Shown: positions 1-8,629 of the stretch, one piece after another
How the letters are laid out: every line of letters begins with the position of its first letter
Position numbering within the stretch: the first letter of the stretch is position 1
From: JAGVSR01 sp963786675
Lineage (GTDB): Bacteria; Pseudomonadota; Alphaproteobacteria; Rhizobiales; Hyphomicrobiaceae
Assembly (NCBI GenBank): GCA_963786675.1
Contig: CAWAZY010000003.1
Coordinates: 62,001 to 126,000 of the forward strand
DNA: 64,000 nt
Direction: 5' to 3'
The notes under the pieces: generated by a model
The model's input: the letters and a program-made list of their open reading frames with translations, nothing else
Databases searched by the model: none
What the model was told of the DNA's origin: nothing
Program-made: the position numbers and the translations under genes

Positions 1-172
1 GTCCGTGCGCGACATCCCAACAGATGAGGCCCACACCAACGAACGTGAAGAAGATCGTCGTGACACCAAAGAACCCGACGTAGAAGGGTCCGACCCAGAA
101 GTCGAACAGATCCCCGCCGATCAGCGTGCCGCCGCGAACCCTATACTTTCTCTCAAAATTGAGCATGGCCAT
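1..172 (-). CDS. pufL: PufL, photosynthetic reaction centre L subunit (5' part only)
   Basis: The minus strand reads MAMLNFERKYRVRGGTL..., then GGDLFDFWVGPFYVGFFGV, which is the conserved cytoplasmic N-terminus and first membrane segment of the L subunit of type II reaction centres. L and M together bind the bacteriochlorophyll special pair, bacteriopheophytins and quinones. Only about 57 codons are present; the gene runs off the left edge. Two possible ATGs lie 6 bases apart (172 and 166); I chose the first because it gives the usual MA- or MAL-type start. It follows pufA in the puf operon after an RNA hairpin. Confidence 0.95.
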   Translation of the reverse strand, partial: MAMLNFERKYRVRGGTLIGGDLFDFWVGPFYVGFFGVTTIFFTFVGVGLICWDVAHG

Positions 173-226
173 GGCTGGATTCTCCGCTCAGTCGGCACAT
201 GCCGGCTGCCAAGCATTGTCCTATTC

Positions 227-265
227 GGAGCCGGACGGACCGCACCGGCGGTGTCGTCCGGCTCC
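227..265 (-). other. puf intercistronic RNA hairpin between pufA and pufL
   Basis: Arms 227-237 and 255-265 are perfect 11-base inverted repeats (GGAGCCGGACG / CGTCCGGCTCC) around a 17-base GC-rich loop. It sits in the gap between the pufA stop (280) and the pufL start (172). In Rhodobacter, hairpins at this place protect the pufBA mRNA segment from 3' decay and so raise the LH1 to reaction-centre ratio; the same role here is inference from position. No T-run follows, so it is not a typical terminator. Confidence 0.8.
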
Positions 266-279
266 AACTTCGTGGGCGG

Positions 280-474
280 CTAGACCGCCTTCTTCAGCAT
301 CATTCCCACCGGAGCCTCGATCTGCGAGGTCTTCGCAGCGCGCGGACCTTCGATCCAGTTGAAGCGATCGGTGCTCAACAGGATGAAGTGAATGAGAACG
401 GCCAAGCCGAACAGGAACGTCGCCATAGCGATGAGTGTTCTGCGCGGATCGAAGAGAAGCCATAACTTCCACAT
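280..474 (-). CDS. pufA: PufA, LH1 antenna alpha subunit
   Basis: This 64-residue single-span protein has the LH1 alpha pattern: N-terminal MWKLWLLFDPRRTL, one hydrophobic segment at about residues 13-34, and the bacteriochlorophyll-ligand His (about residue 29 in AVLIHFILL). LH1 alpha and beta form the ring around the reaction centre. It lies 19 bases after pufB. The C-terminal tail of about 28 residues is ordinary in length for the family. Confidence 0.96.
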   Translation of the reverse strand: MWKLWLLFDPRRTLIAMATFLFGLAVLIHFILLSTDRFNWIEGPRAAKTSQIEAPVGMMLKKAV

Positions 475-493
475 GTTCGGATCTCCTCTGGGT

Positions 494-718
494 TCAAGCT
501 TTGAGCGACGGGAGGTAGCTCACAGCGTAGTTCACGCCGTCCATCAACGACGCATAGCCGGTGGGTCCTGGAAACCAGGGACGCCACTGCCACACGAGGA
601 AGTGGGCGATGATCGCGATGACCGTGAAGATGATGAAAGAGGTCATGAAGATTCCGTGGAACTCCTTCGCCTCCGTCTCAGTCAACCCGGACAACGAGCC
701 GCTTCTATCTGCAGCCAT
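494..718 (-). CDS. pufB: PufB, LH1 antenna beta subunit
   Basis: This 74-residue protein has the LH1 beta signature: an acidic N-terminus (LTETEAKEFHGIF), one membrane segment, the ligand His in IIAHFLVWQWRPWFP, and the aromatic WRPW close. A Shine-Dalgarno-like GGAG lies about 9 bases before the ATG. A gap of about 126 bases separates it from pufQ. This gap is rich in inverted repeats and may hold RNA-processing structures, but I see no clean promoter in it. Confidence 0.96.
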   Translation of the reverse strand: MAADRSGSLSGLTETEAKEFHGIFMTSFIIFTVIAIIAHFLVWQWRPWFPGPTGYASLMDGVNYAVSYLPSLKA

Positions 719-844
719 GTTGGTAGTCTCCGTGAAGTGGCCTTGCGGCCGTTACCGCGCATCACCCGCGCGGCAGGGTCGGACCCGGTTTTGGACACCG
801 CTTCCGGCGATCGTCCGGCGTGAGCCGGGCGAATGGTGTTGCGG

Positions 845-1297
845 TCAGCCCATAAAGGCGTACCCGGCACTAATGTGCGCGGCCTCCCTGGCCTGCTCGA
901 CGACGGATTTGCGTGTCTCGCCTTCACCGGCGCGCGCGGCCCACTTGTGGGGCAGGGCGCGTTCGATGACGGAGGTGAGAAGGAAGAAGGCGAACGCGGC
1001 TCCGAAGATGAGCCGGAATTCCAGCGCGTCATGCTTCTTGGGAGCGCCGTGGCTGCGCATCGCTGTGCGCGATGCCGCTGGTCGCGGCGCGCTGGGCGCA
1101 CGCGCGGGGCGGGCAACCACCGGCTGGGCGACCAACGTGCGGGGGTTATGGCCCGCGCCCGCCGTCTCGGCGGACAGCGACGGCGCCGCCGCGGCGAGAA
1201 TCTTGGCCGCCTGGACACGTGCCAGGCGCACCGGAAGGGCGCGAACCCGCGTCAGCTCAGAGCGCGCCGTCGTGTGGGAAATGGAAGCGGCTGTCAT
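845..1297 (-). CDS. pufQ: PufQ-family protein with a long N-terminal extension
   Basis: This 150-residue protein sits between bchZ and pufB, exactly where pufQ lies in other purple bacteria, and its ATG overlaps the bchZ stop (ATGA). The C-terminal half looks like PufQ: EFRLIF then one membrane segment at about residues 93-112, then a polar tail ending near GYAFMG. PufQ is thought to help bacteriochlorophyll delivery during complex assembly. Classical PufQ is about 75 residues; the first 80 or so here are Ala/Arg/Pro-rich and look disordered. Identity rests mainly on position and the membrane segment. Confidence 0.75.
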   Translation of the reverse strand: MTAASISHTTARSELTRVRALPVRLARVQAAKILAAAAPSLSAETAGAGHNPRTLVAQPVVARPARAPSAPRPAASRTAMRSHGAPKKHDALEFRLIFGAAFAFFLLTSVIERALPHKWAARAGEGETRKSVVEQAREAAHISAGYAFMG

Positions 1298-2745
1298 GCA
1301 GCATGACCCTCCTTCATGAATGATCGGGATAGTGAGATATGCCGTGTGGTGACTTTGGACTCGCCGGCCTGCCGGGCACTGCGTTCGGCGGCATCGCGCA
1401 AGCGCTTGGCCGCGGAAATTCGCACCAGAATGGGCTCCTGCTCGATGATGAGATCGAAGGCGTTCTTGGCGTCGTCGTCCCAGGGCAGCTCGCTCAGAAT
1501 GCGCGCCGGGGTCGGGTCCACCTTGTCGAGATCGGTCTCGAGCGGAAGGATGTTGAACAGCGCATCGAACAGCGCATTGCAGACTTCCTGGACGAGATAG
1601 GTGGCGCCGCTGTAGCCCATGAAGGGCGTGCCGGTGTGGCGCCGGATGAGCGCGCCGGGGAACGATGCGGGAATGAAGATGGCGCGCCCGCCCGATTGCG
1701 CCAGATACATGCGCTCGTTGTAGCTTCCGAATACGATCAGCGGCGGCGACTTCTGTATGGCGTCGCGCACGGCGGCATTATCCGGCTTGCGGCCGGCGGA
1801 GCGGGCGAATGAGAACGAGCAGGGCAGTCCCATCTCGTTTTCGAGGAAGTTGCGTACGCCGCGCGCGTAGGTCTCGTTGGCGACGATGCCGAAGGAGGCC
1901 GTGCCGAAGAAGTCCTGCGTTACGGAACGCCACAAGTCCCACAGCGGCTTTATGGTCGTATGCTTCTCGCGCTCGATGAACGGCTCGGGGTCGAGGCCGA
2001 GAATTTCACCCAAGGCGCGGAGGAATTTCGTGGTCGAATGGAGCCCGATGGGCGCCTGCAGATAGGGCCGCTCCAGCGTGTCGCACAAGAGGCGTCCGAA
2101 TTCGCGATACATGCAGACGTTGGCTTCCGCGTCGGCGAGTTTGGCCACGTCGGCCAGATGGCTGCCGAGCGGAAAGACCATGTTGATTTCGGCGCCGATG
2201 CCCTCGATCAGACGGCGGATCTCGGCCAGATCGGACGGCGTATTGAAGGTGCCGTAGATCGGTCCGATGATGTTGACGCGCGGCTTCTCGCCCTCCGCGC
2301 GTGGCTTCAGGGCTGGAACCTTCTTGCGGCCATACTGCGTCCACAGCCAGGTCATGGCGCGGTCCGCGCTCTGCCACTGGTCCTCGTCGATGGTGCGCGG
2401 CAGGAAGCGCTGGATATTGGTGCCTTCCGGCGTGACGCCGCCACCGATCATTTCGGCGATTGAGCCGGTGACCACGACCGCGGGCAGATGCGGATCAAGC
2501 GACTTGTGCGCGCGGCGCATGGCGCCTTCGGTCCCGGTCTTGCCGAGCTCTTCTTCCGACAGTCCCGTGACGACGATCGGCAACTCATGCGGTGGCAGCG
2601 CGTCGGTGTAATGCAGTACCGACGTCACCGGCAGATTCTCGCAGCCCACCGGCCCATCGATGATGACCTGCAGTCCCTTGATCGCCGTGAAGACGTAGAC
2701 GGAACCCCAGTAGCCACCCGCGCGGTCATGGTCGAGGACGAGCAT
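1294..2745 (-). CDS. bchZ: BchZ, chlorophyllide a reductase subunit Z
   Basis: BchZ and BchY form the catalytic NifDK-like half of chlorophyllide a reductase (COR), which reduces ring B to make the bacteriochlorin. The 483-residue protein begins with MLVLDHDRAGGYWGSVYVF and contains GPVGCENLPV and a GSIAEMIGGGV segment typical of nitrogenase-like subunits. Length is normal. It starts in the bchY stop codon (TGATG overlap) and its own stop overlaps pufQ, so bchCXYZ and puf form one transcription unit. Confidence 0.96.
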   Translation of the reverse strand: MLVLDHDRAGGYWGSVYVFTAIKGLQVIIDGPVGCENLPVTSVLHYTDALPPHELPIVVTGLSEEELGKTGTEGAMRRAHKSLDPHLPAVVVTGSIAEMIGGGVTPEGTNIQRFLPRTIDEDQWQSADRAMTWLWTQYGRKKVPALKPRAEGEKPRVNIIGPIYGTFNTPSDLAEIRRLIEGIGAEINMVFPLGSHLADVAKLADAEANVCMYREFGRLLCDTLERPYLQAPIGLHSTTKFLRALGEILGLDPEPFIEREKHTTIKPLWDLWRSVTQDFFGTASFGIVANETYARGVRNFLENEMGLPCSFSFARSAGRKPDNAAVRDAIQKSPPLIVFGSYNERMYLAQSGGRAIFIPASFPGALIRRHTGTPFMGYSGATYLVQEVCNALFDALFNILPLETDLDKVDPTPARILSELPWDDDAKNAFDLIIEQEPILVRISAAKRLRDAAERSARQAGESKVTTRHISLSRSFMKEGHAA

Positions 2746-4388
2746 CAGATCATCTCCTCGGCCTTGCGCTTCTTGGCATCCTTTTCGAGGCGCCGCTTGT
2801 ACTCGGCCTTGAATTCGGGACGGTCCTGTGGCGTTTCCTGCCAGACGCCCGTCGCGTGTCCTGTGCCGACGCCTTCGAAGAAGGCTGTCATCTCGTCGAA
2901 GCGCGACCGGGCGGCCAACGCCGCATTGATGACCTGTGCCAGCGAGCCCGCGCCTGCCACACCCATCAGGGGGCGGGCGGAGATGAGGTTTGTGAAATAC
3001 AGGCTGGGTGTCGAGGCTTCCTTGGCTTTCTGCACGACCGGGGTCGTGCCGATGGCGAGATCCGGTTTGAACTCGTGGAAGGCGGCGAGATCCTGCTCGA
3101 GCGAAGCGCGGAACTGCACCTGCACCCCCTTGGCCTCAAGCCATTCGCGATCGGCGTCCGACCAGCGGGTGCGCGGGCAGGCCGTGCCCACATAGCGCAC
3201 GTCGGCGCCGCTCTCGATCAGCAGCCGGGCCACGATCAGCTCGGAGCCTTCGTAGCCAGAGAGCGTGATGCGCCCTTCGATCGGGCGGCTCGCGAGGGCA
3301 TCGCGGATGGCCGGCAAGACTTTGTTCTTGGCGGCATCGATCTTGGCCTGCGCGATACCGCAAGCATCGCCGATGGACTGGAGCCAGGCTTCGGTGCCGT
3401 CATACCCAACCGGCGCCGATCCGACGACCTTGCGTCCGGCGGCTTCGAATTCACGGATCGATGCGGTGTAGAAGGGATGGATGGCGGCGACTGCCGCGCA
3501 ATCGAGCGCACCATAAAGTTCGCGCCATTCGCGCGTCGGAACGACAGGGCCGCTGGCCAGACCCATGGGCTCCAGCAACGCACCAATGCTCATGGGATCG
3601 GCGGGGAACATCTCGCCCAGAAGCGTAACCGTCGGCTTCATGCTGACGCCGCCGCGCGGGGCCAGGACAGGACCGTGTTCGGCTTCGCCGCGTGCGTATT
3701 TCAACATGGCGCCGGCCAGCACGTCCTTGGCTTCTGCGTGGGTTGGCACGCCAAAGCCCGGCACGTCGATGCCGATGATGCGGACGCCGTTGATTTCCTT
3801 GGGCAGGAGCTGGAGCGGCACGCCCGACGCCGTCGGCACGCACAGACTGGTGACGATGACCGTGTCGTAGAGTTCGGGATCGGCGAGTTTATAGACGGCC
3901 TCGCGAATGTCTTCGAAGAGCTTGCCCGTTACCAGTGTTTCGGAACTGAACGGAACGTAGCCCACCGTGCGCCGCGCACCATAGAAATGCGAGGTGAATG
4001 TCAGGCCATACACGCAGCACGCGGAGCCAGAAATAACACTCGCCGTGCGCCGCATGCGAAGACCGACGCGCAGGGATCCGAACGCAGGGCACATGCTCTG
4101 CGGCTGGTCGTGTGGCCCCAACGGATAGTCGGCGGCATAGCGGTCAAGTGTCTCGCTTTTTCCGGCGGCGGCCGCGGCCTTGCGCATTTCGTCCTTGCCG
4201 GCGTGGCAGCCGGTTCCGTCGCCCCCGGTGGGCGCCGCAGGCGATGCGGAACCGGCCGCACCGGACAGCTGACCATGCCCGGTCTCCCCGCTGCCGTTCG
4301 GCTGACCCTTCAGCGTCGTGACGTCCCCCGCGTCGGCCTCAACTGCCGCGCCGGGTGCGTCCTGCCGTTTTTCGTCGAGTACCGTCAT
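2745..4388 (-). CDS. bchY: BchY, chlorophyllide a reductase subunit Y
   Basis: This is the NifD-like partner of BchZ in COR. The 547-residue protein has an N-terminal Ala/Gly-rich extension (about residues 1-60) and then the conserved core with QSMCPAFGSLRVGLRMRR and SGSACCVYGLTF, whose Cys residues are candidate cluster ligands. I chose the ATG at 4388 (MTVLDEKRQ) because GAGGAG lies about 10 bases upstream; six more codons upstream remain open. It follows bchX after a short gap. Confidence 0.95.
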   Translation of the reverse strand: MTVLDEKRQDAPGAAVEADAGDVTTLKGQPNGSGETGHGQLSGAAGSASPAAPTGGDGTGCHAGKDEMRKAAAAAGKSETLDRYAADYPLGPHDQPQSMCPAFGSLRVGLRMRRTASVISGSACCVYGLTFTSHFYGARRTVGYVPFSSETLVTGKLFEDIREAVYKLADPELYDTVIVTSLCVPTASGVPLQLLPKEINGVRIIGIDVPGFGVPTHAEAKDVLAGAMLKYARGEAEHGPVLAPRGGVSMKPTVTLLGEMFPADPMSIGALLEPMGLASGPVVPTREWRELYGALDCAAVAAIHPFYTASIREFEAAGRKVVGSAPVGYDGTEAWLQSIGDACGIAQAKIDAAKNKVLPAIRDALASRPIEGRITLSGYEGSELIVARLLIESGADVRYVGTACPRTRWSDADREWLEAKGVQVQFRASLEQDLAAFHEFKPDLAIGTTPVVQKAKEASTPSLYFTNLISARPLMGVAGAGSLAQVINAALAARSRFDEMTAFFEGVGTGHATGVWQETPQDRPEFKAEYKRRLEKDAKKRKAEEMI

Positions 4389-4413
4389 CGGGCACCAACT
4401 CCTCAACGCGGTC

Positions 4414-5436
4414 TCAGACCGTGTCGTAAATCACTTCAAGCGAGGGCTTCTCGACGGCTGTACCGCCGCACATGTCTTCGAAACTTGCCGGTTCGAGCAC
4501 GACGCCGCGGCCGACCGCATCGGCTTTAAACAGACCGAGCAGTCCGTCTTGCGTAAGCGGCGTCGGCCGGACCGGAGGTGCGGTGCCGACATTGATCGCC
4601 AGTTCCTCAAAGAGAGGAGCCCACTCGCTGCCCGGCGTGCCGATGATCTGATAGTTGGCGCTCTTGCGCCGGATGTCTTCGTTGGCGGGTATGGCGGCGA
4701 GGATCGGTATGCCAGCAGCCTTGGCGAAGGCCTGAGCTTCGCCGGTCCCGTCATCCTTGTTCACGACCATGCCAGCCACGCCGACATTGCCGCCGAGCTT
4801 GCGGAAGTATTCGACGGCCGAGCAAACGTTGTTGGCGACGTAGAGGGACTGCAAATCGTTGGAGCCGACGACGATGACCTTCTGGCACATGTCGCGGGCG
4901 ATCGGCAGGCCGAAACCGCCGCAAACCACGTCGCCCAGGAAGTCGAGCAGGACGTAGTCGAAGCCCCATTCGTGGAAGCCAAGCTTTTCCAGCGTTTCGA
5001 AGCCATGGATGATGCCGCGGCCACCGCAGCCGCGTCCGACTTCCGGTCCGCCGAGCTCCATGGCGAAGACGCCATCGCGCTTGAAGCAGACGTCGGAAAT
5101 CTTGATCTCCTCGCCGGCCAGCTTCTTTTTTGAACTCGTCTCGATGATGGTCGGTGTGGCGCGCCCGCCGAACAGAAGCGAGGTGGTGTCGCTCTTGGGA
5201 TCGCAGCCGATCAACAGCACACGCTTTCCCATCTGAGCCATCATGTAGGACAGATTGGCGAGCGCGAAGCTCTTGCCGCTGCCGCCCTTGCCGTAGATGG
5301 CGATGATCTGTGTTTCTTTCGTTTCGGAACCAAGCTTGGGCGCGGGATCGGGCTCGATCGCGGCCTCGTCGCGCAAAAAGTCAGTCATGCCAGGCTTTAG
5401 ATTGGCGACCGTGGATGTCGAACCGCACGCGCTCAT
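4414..5436 (-). CDS. bchX: BchX, chlorophyllide a reductase iron protein
   Basis: BchX is the NifH-like ATPase that passes electrons to BchYZ. The protein of about 340 residues has the P-loop GKGGSGKS (residues 49-56), a DPKSDTT switch region, and the two Cys motifs GRGCGGRG and DVVCGGFG that bridge the dimer's 4Fe-4S cluster. I chose the ATG at 5436 (MSACGSTSTV): GGAG lies 8-9 bases upstream, and the ATG overlaps the bchC stop as ATGA, the usual coupling. Confidence 0.96.
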   Translation of the reverse strand: MSACGSTSTVANLKPGMTDFLRDEAAIEPDPAPKLGSETKETQIIAIYGKGGSGKSFALANLSYMMAQMGKRVLLIGCDPKSDTTSLLFGGRATPTIIETSSKKKLAGEEIKISDVCFKRDGVFAMELGGPEVGRGCGGRGIIHGFETLEKLGFHEWGFDYVLLDFLGDVVCGGFGLPIARDMCQKVIVVGSNDLQSLYVANNVCSAVEYFRKLGGNVGVAGMVVNKDDGTGEAQAFAKAAGIPILAAIPANEDIRRKSANYQIIGTPGSEWAPLFEELAINVGTAPPVRPTPLTQDGLLGLFKADAVGRGVVLEPASFEDMCGGTAVEKPSLEVIYDTV

Positions 5437-6375
5437 GAGCAGGATCTCCAGTCGAGAATCATTTTCAGGCACTCAGGGTCTGTGAATGCCGTGCGATACG
5501 CGCTGCTCGCCGATGTGGCCGGCAGGCGATGGGTGATGAGGCCGGACAGCGACAAACGTCCGCTCTCAATGAGGTGCCCGACGGCCGCTAAGTCCGCGGG
5601 CTTCCATTCGGCCGCGACGCGCAGGCGCGCCTCGCGCATGAAGGCGGGCGGAAACGCGAAGGAGAGCGGTTCGCTGTAGAAGCCGGCCAGAATGATTTCC
5701 CCGCCCGGCGCCAGGCGCCCGATCAAGGTGTCGAGGAGGCGGCTGTCGCCGCTGACATCGCAAATAGAGGCGTAGGCTTTGGTCTGGTCGTCGCCGGGGG
5801 CCATGACGGTGTAGCCATCCGCGCCTGAACAGCGTTGCGGGTTGGTTTCCCATACGACGGGCGGCGGTGCGCCGAGTGCAACGACGATGCGGGCAAGGAG
5901 CCGCCCCAAAACGCCATGTCCGATGATCAATTCGGGAAGCGGTCTGTTCTCGCAGATGACGGCGTGGTGCGCGGTTGCCGCGAGAGCCAGCAGCACGCCC
6001 TCTTCGCCAAGGCCGGCGTGGAGCGGAATGGCTTTGTCGCCGGCGATGACGACGCGGGAAGCCGCGCCGCCGAAGAGCCCGCGAATTTCGCCGTAGCAGC
6101 GCGCACCGGGTACGAACACCCTGTCGCCGACACGCGCGCTGGTGCGCGACCCGGCTTCGCGGATCCGCCCGACCAATTCATAGCCAGGGACGAGGGGGTA
6201 GCCGAGTTCCCGGAAATGGCGGCATGCGGCCGGACCACAGCAAGCGCTCGGTGCCGGTACTGATGCCGCTCCATTCGATGTCGACGACGACGTCGGTTTC
6301 TCCGGCTTGCGGCAACGGTAATCGGCTGAGCACAAGGCGCTCCGGCTCTTCGAGCACGACAGCGAGGGTGTTCAT
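5433..6375 (-). CDS. bchC: BchC, 3-hydroxyethyl bacteriochlorophyllide a dehydrogenase; frameshifted as sequenced
   Basis: BchC is an NAD-dependent, zinc-alcohol-dehydrogenase-like enzyme that oxidises the C3 hydroxyethyl group of bacteriochlorophyllide to acetyl. The N-terminus (MNTLAVVLEEPERLVL ... WSGISTGTERLLWSGRMPPFPG) is in one frame. The rest (LGYPLVPGYELVGR ... ATAHHAVI, GHGVLGRLLARI, FTDPECLKMILDW) is in the next. The join is at about 6207-6208, where one extra A on the coding strand turns PFPG-L-GYPLVPGYE out of frame. The gene spans 943 bases (3n+1), matching one insertion. Apart from that, both parts are intact and of normal length, so a sequencing indel or a recent mutation are both possible. 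Confidence 0.9.
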
Positions 6376-6445
6376 CCGAAAACTCACGTTCCTTTTGGGA
6401 GGACACCCAGCTTCCAACGGCGTTCGAAGCCTGCCCCCACCAGTA

Positions 6446-6485
6446 AATCTAAACGGACAAGAGAGAGTGTCAAGCAAGATGTACA
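6446..6485 (-). promoter_or_regulatory. bchC promoter with PpsR/CrtJ operator
   Basis: A perfect TGT-N12-ACA site lies at 6468-6485. On the minus strand a consensus -35 TTGACA (6468-6473) falls inside it, followed after 16 bases by TAGATT (6446-6451), a 4/6 match to the -10 consensus. PpsR/CrtJ represses bch and crt promoters by binding such sites; overlap with the -35 box fits direct competition with RNA polymerase. The leader to the bchC ATG is about 65 bases. This probably drives bchCXYZ-pufQBALM. Confidence 0.75.
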
Positions 6486-6493
6486 GTTTAAAA

Positions 6494-7621
6494 TCACCTG
6501 CGCCCAACAATCAGGCTTGTTTGGAGCGGCTGCCGTGTCGGCTGCAGGTGGACGCGTTGAAAACCAGCGCGCTGCACCATGTTGCGGATCTCATCGAACG
6601 TCCTTGGACGGCCGGATCGCATGGCCATGAGGTAGAGGCCGAAATAGGCCTCTCCCATGGGTTCGGCGCCGCTGGTGTCGGCCAGCGGTTCGGCAATCAG
6701 CAGCGTTCCGTCTGGTGGCAGCGCGGCGTGGATGTTGCGCAGCAGCACGGCGGCATTTTCATCGTCATGGTCGTGGAGAATTCGCACCAGTGAGATGACG
6801 TCGGCGCCTTTCGGCAACGTATCGCGCATGAAATTGCCGCCATGGCATACCGCGCGCCCGCCGAAGCCGGCGTCCGACAACGCGCGTTCGGCCCGGGCGG
6901 CAACGGCTGGAAGATCGAAGATAGCGAGCCCTAGGCTCGGATAGCGCCGGCCGGCGGACATCACGAATCGGCCCTCACCGCCGCCGACATCGAGAATCGT
7001 GTGGTGAGACTGCAGCGAATAGGCGTCGAGGATTTCGTCGGCAACAAGAGGTTGCGACTGAGACATGAGCGTGCTGTAGGCTGCGACATCCTCTTCATTG
7101 AGTGCGGATGGATCGGCGGCGCGCGCATAGGCCCAATAGCGTGACAATGCCGTTTCGCGTTCGGGTTCGCGCAGGAACGCGACGGGGTCGGTCAAATCCG
7201 CGTAGAGCAAGGCATTGTGTTCCACCATGCGCGCAATGCCCGGGTTCGCAATGATGGCCGCGCCCCGCAGCCCCAGGCCGTAGCGCTCGTCCCTCAGCTT
7301 ATCGAGGAGGCCGATCGCGGCGGCCGCATCGAACAGCCGGCGTGCCGAGGGGATCGGCAATTGAAGATCCACTGCGAGGTCTTGCAGGTGCTCCGGTCCG
7401 GATTGAAGCTTTTCAAAAACGCCCAGGCGCACGCAGGCCAACAGAACCTGCGAATAGACGAAGCCTGAACAGAGATCGAAGACATCACGGGCTTTGCGCC
7501 GTGCGATCACTCGCACAAGTGGTGTGGACGCAGCGAGCTTCTGGAACCGGGGGTTGGCCACCAGGTGGTTGCGCGTTGCGCGCCATGTTTCGGCCAAGGG
7601 GCGCATGGTTGGGGTTCCCAT
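6494..7621 (-). CDS. crtF: CrtF, hydroxyneurosporene/demethylspheroidene O-methyltransferase
   Basis: CrtF methylates the C1 hydroxyl of acyclic carotenoids. The 375-residue protein has an N-terminal helical dimerisation region and a SAM-binding methyltransferase fold with TILDVGGGEGRFV (about residues 211-223), then HDHDDENA near the catalytic site, as in plant-type O-methyltransferases. It starts 24 bases after the crtE stop, with no clear Shine-Dalgarno, so translation is probably coupled to crtE. A second in-frame ATG lies 15 bases downstream. Confidence 0.92.
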   Translation of the reverse strand: MGTPTMRPLAETWRATRNHLVANPRFQKLAASTPLVRVIARRKARDVFDLCSGFVYSQVLLACVRLGVFEKLQSGPEHLQDLAVDLQLPIPSARRLFDAAAAIGLLDKLRDERYGLGLRGAAIIANPGIARMVEHNALLYADLTDPVAFLREPERETALSRYWAYARAADPSALNEEDVAAYSTLMSQSQPLVADEILDAYSLQSHHTILDVGGGEGRFVMSAGRRYPSLGLAIFDLPAVAARAERALSDAGFGGRAVCHGGNFMRDTLPKGADVISLVRILHDHDDENAAVLLRNIHAALPPDGTLLIAEPLADTSGAEPMGEAYFGLYLMAMRSGRPRTFDEIRNMVQRAGFQRVHLQPTRQPLQTSLIVGRR

Positions 7622-7645
7622 GGGCGAAGGACGCGCGAGTGCGAT

Positions 7646-8512
7646 TTAGGCGGCGCGGCGCGCGAGTTCCTTGGGCACGAAACGCGTCGATTCAGCCAGG
7701 ATTACATTGCGAAGTTGCGCCTGTCCGGGGCAGTCGGGAATGCTCGCGATAGCTTCCGACAGAAGGCTCTTCAGCCGCTGCGCGGCGCCTTCGACGCCGA
7801 GGCTGCAAGCCGTCGGCCTGTGGTGGGCGGCGTCCTGTCCGCAGGGCTTGCCCGTGTCTTCGGACTTTCCGAGAAGATCCTGCAAATCGTCCGCGACTTG
7901 ATACGCTTCACCGATGCATGCGCCGAGACGGCGCCACTGACTGGCATCCGCGCCAGCGGCCATGGCGCCGGCTTCCGTTGCTGCTGCAAACAACGAGCCC
8001 GTCTTGGCCCGATGGTAGTTGGCGAGTTCGACTTCGGGCTCGCATTCCCAGGCCTGTCCCGCGACAATGCCGTTGGGCATGCCAACCGACTGACTAATGA
8101 GTGTCAACAAACTCGGCAGGCGTGCAATAGACTTAGTGCTGCCAAGGGCGAGGCTCTCGAAGGCCAGGACAATCAAGGCGTCGCCGGTCAAAACCGCCAG
8201 AGGCTCACCGAATGCGACATGGACTGACGCCTTGCCGCGCCGGGTGGCGGCGTCATCAAAGCAAGGCAGGTCGTCGTGCACGAGGGACGAGCAATGCAGA
8301 AGTTCGATGGCCGAGGCGGCGGCTGCCGCGAGCTCGGGCTGGTCGTTGCCGCAGGCGTCCGCGACGGCCAAACAGAGCCGCGGACGAACCCGCGCACCGC
8401 CTGGAAAGACAGCATAGCGGATTGCCGCGGTGAGTTTGGGAGGACTGGCCTGAGTGCCTGCGCGAGCCAGGATCGCTTCCAGTGAAGTCTCGATGCGCTG
8501 TGTGGCGTCCAT
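7646..8512 (-). CDS. crtE: CrtE, geranylgeranyl diphosphate synthase
   Basis: CrtE extends farnesyl to geranylgeranyl diphosphate, the precursor for both carotenoids and the bacteriochlorophyll tail. The 288-residue protein (MDATQRIETSLEAILARAG...) has the first Asp-rich motif in SLVHDDLPCFDDA and the second in YQVADDLQDLLG. Length is normal. The frame stays open far upstream, but the ATG at 8512 fits the family N-terminus and leaves the shared crtE-crtD control region free. It forms an operon with crtF. Confidence 0.94.
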   Translation of the reverse strand: MDATQRIETSLEAILARAGTQASPPKLTAAIRYAVFPGGARVRPRLCLAVADACGNDQPELAAAAASAIELLHCSSLVHDDLPCFDDAATRRGKASVHVAFGEPLAVLTGDALIVLAFESLALGSTKSIARLPSLLTLISQSVGMPNGIVAGQAWECEPEVELANYHRAKTGSLFAAATEAGAMAAGADASQWRRLGACIGEAYQVADDLQDLLGKSEDTGKPCGQDAAHHRPTACSLGVEGAAQRLKSLLSEAIASIPDCPGQAQLRNVILAESTRFVPKELARRAA

Positions 8513-8562
8513 GAGAAAGCCCCTTCTCGGCAGATGTGTAATCGTAGTTGGTCTTTTCGGAA

Positions 8563-8580
8563 TGTCTAGTAAAATAGACA
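8563..8580. promoter_or_regulatory. PpsR/CrtJ operator in the crtE-crtD divergent promoter
   Basis: A perfect TGT-N12-ACA motif lies in the 117-base region between the divergent crtE (ATG at 8512) and crtD (ATG at 8630). On the plus strand a near-consensus -10, TAAAAT, sits at 8570-8575 inside the motif with a weak -35 (TTGGTC) 16 bases upstream. That would start crtD transcription near 8582. The site is therefore placed to control crtD-crtC and possibly crtE-crtF. Confidence 0.72.
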
Positions 8581-8629
8581 AATGAAGCACCAGAGATCCG
8601 CGGCGTCGGATCGGAAAGGTCTGGAAATC

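Noticed and set aside
2856..4529. Long plus-strand frame of 557 codons opposite bchY
   Set aside because: It lies opposite well-identified bchY and has only low-complexity Arg/Gly/Ala sequence; it is a high-GC antisense frame.
5433..6335. bchC taken as a 300-residue protein from 6335
   Set aside because: Its first 40 residues are Arg/Ser-rich and unlike BchC; the true N-terminus is in the other frame from 6375.
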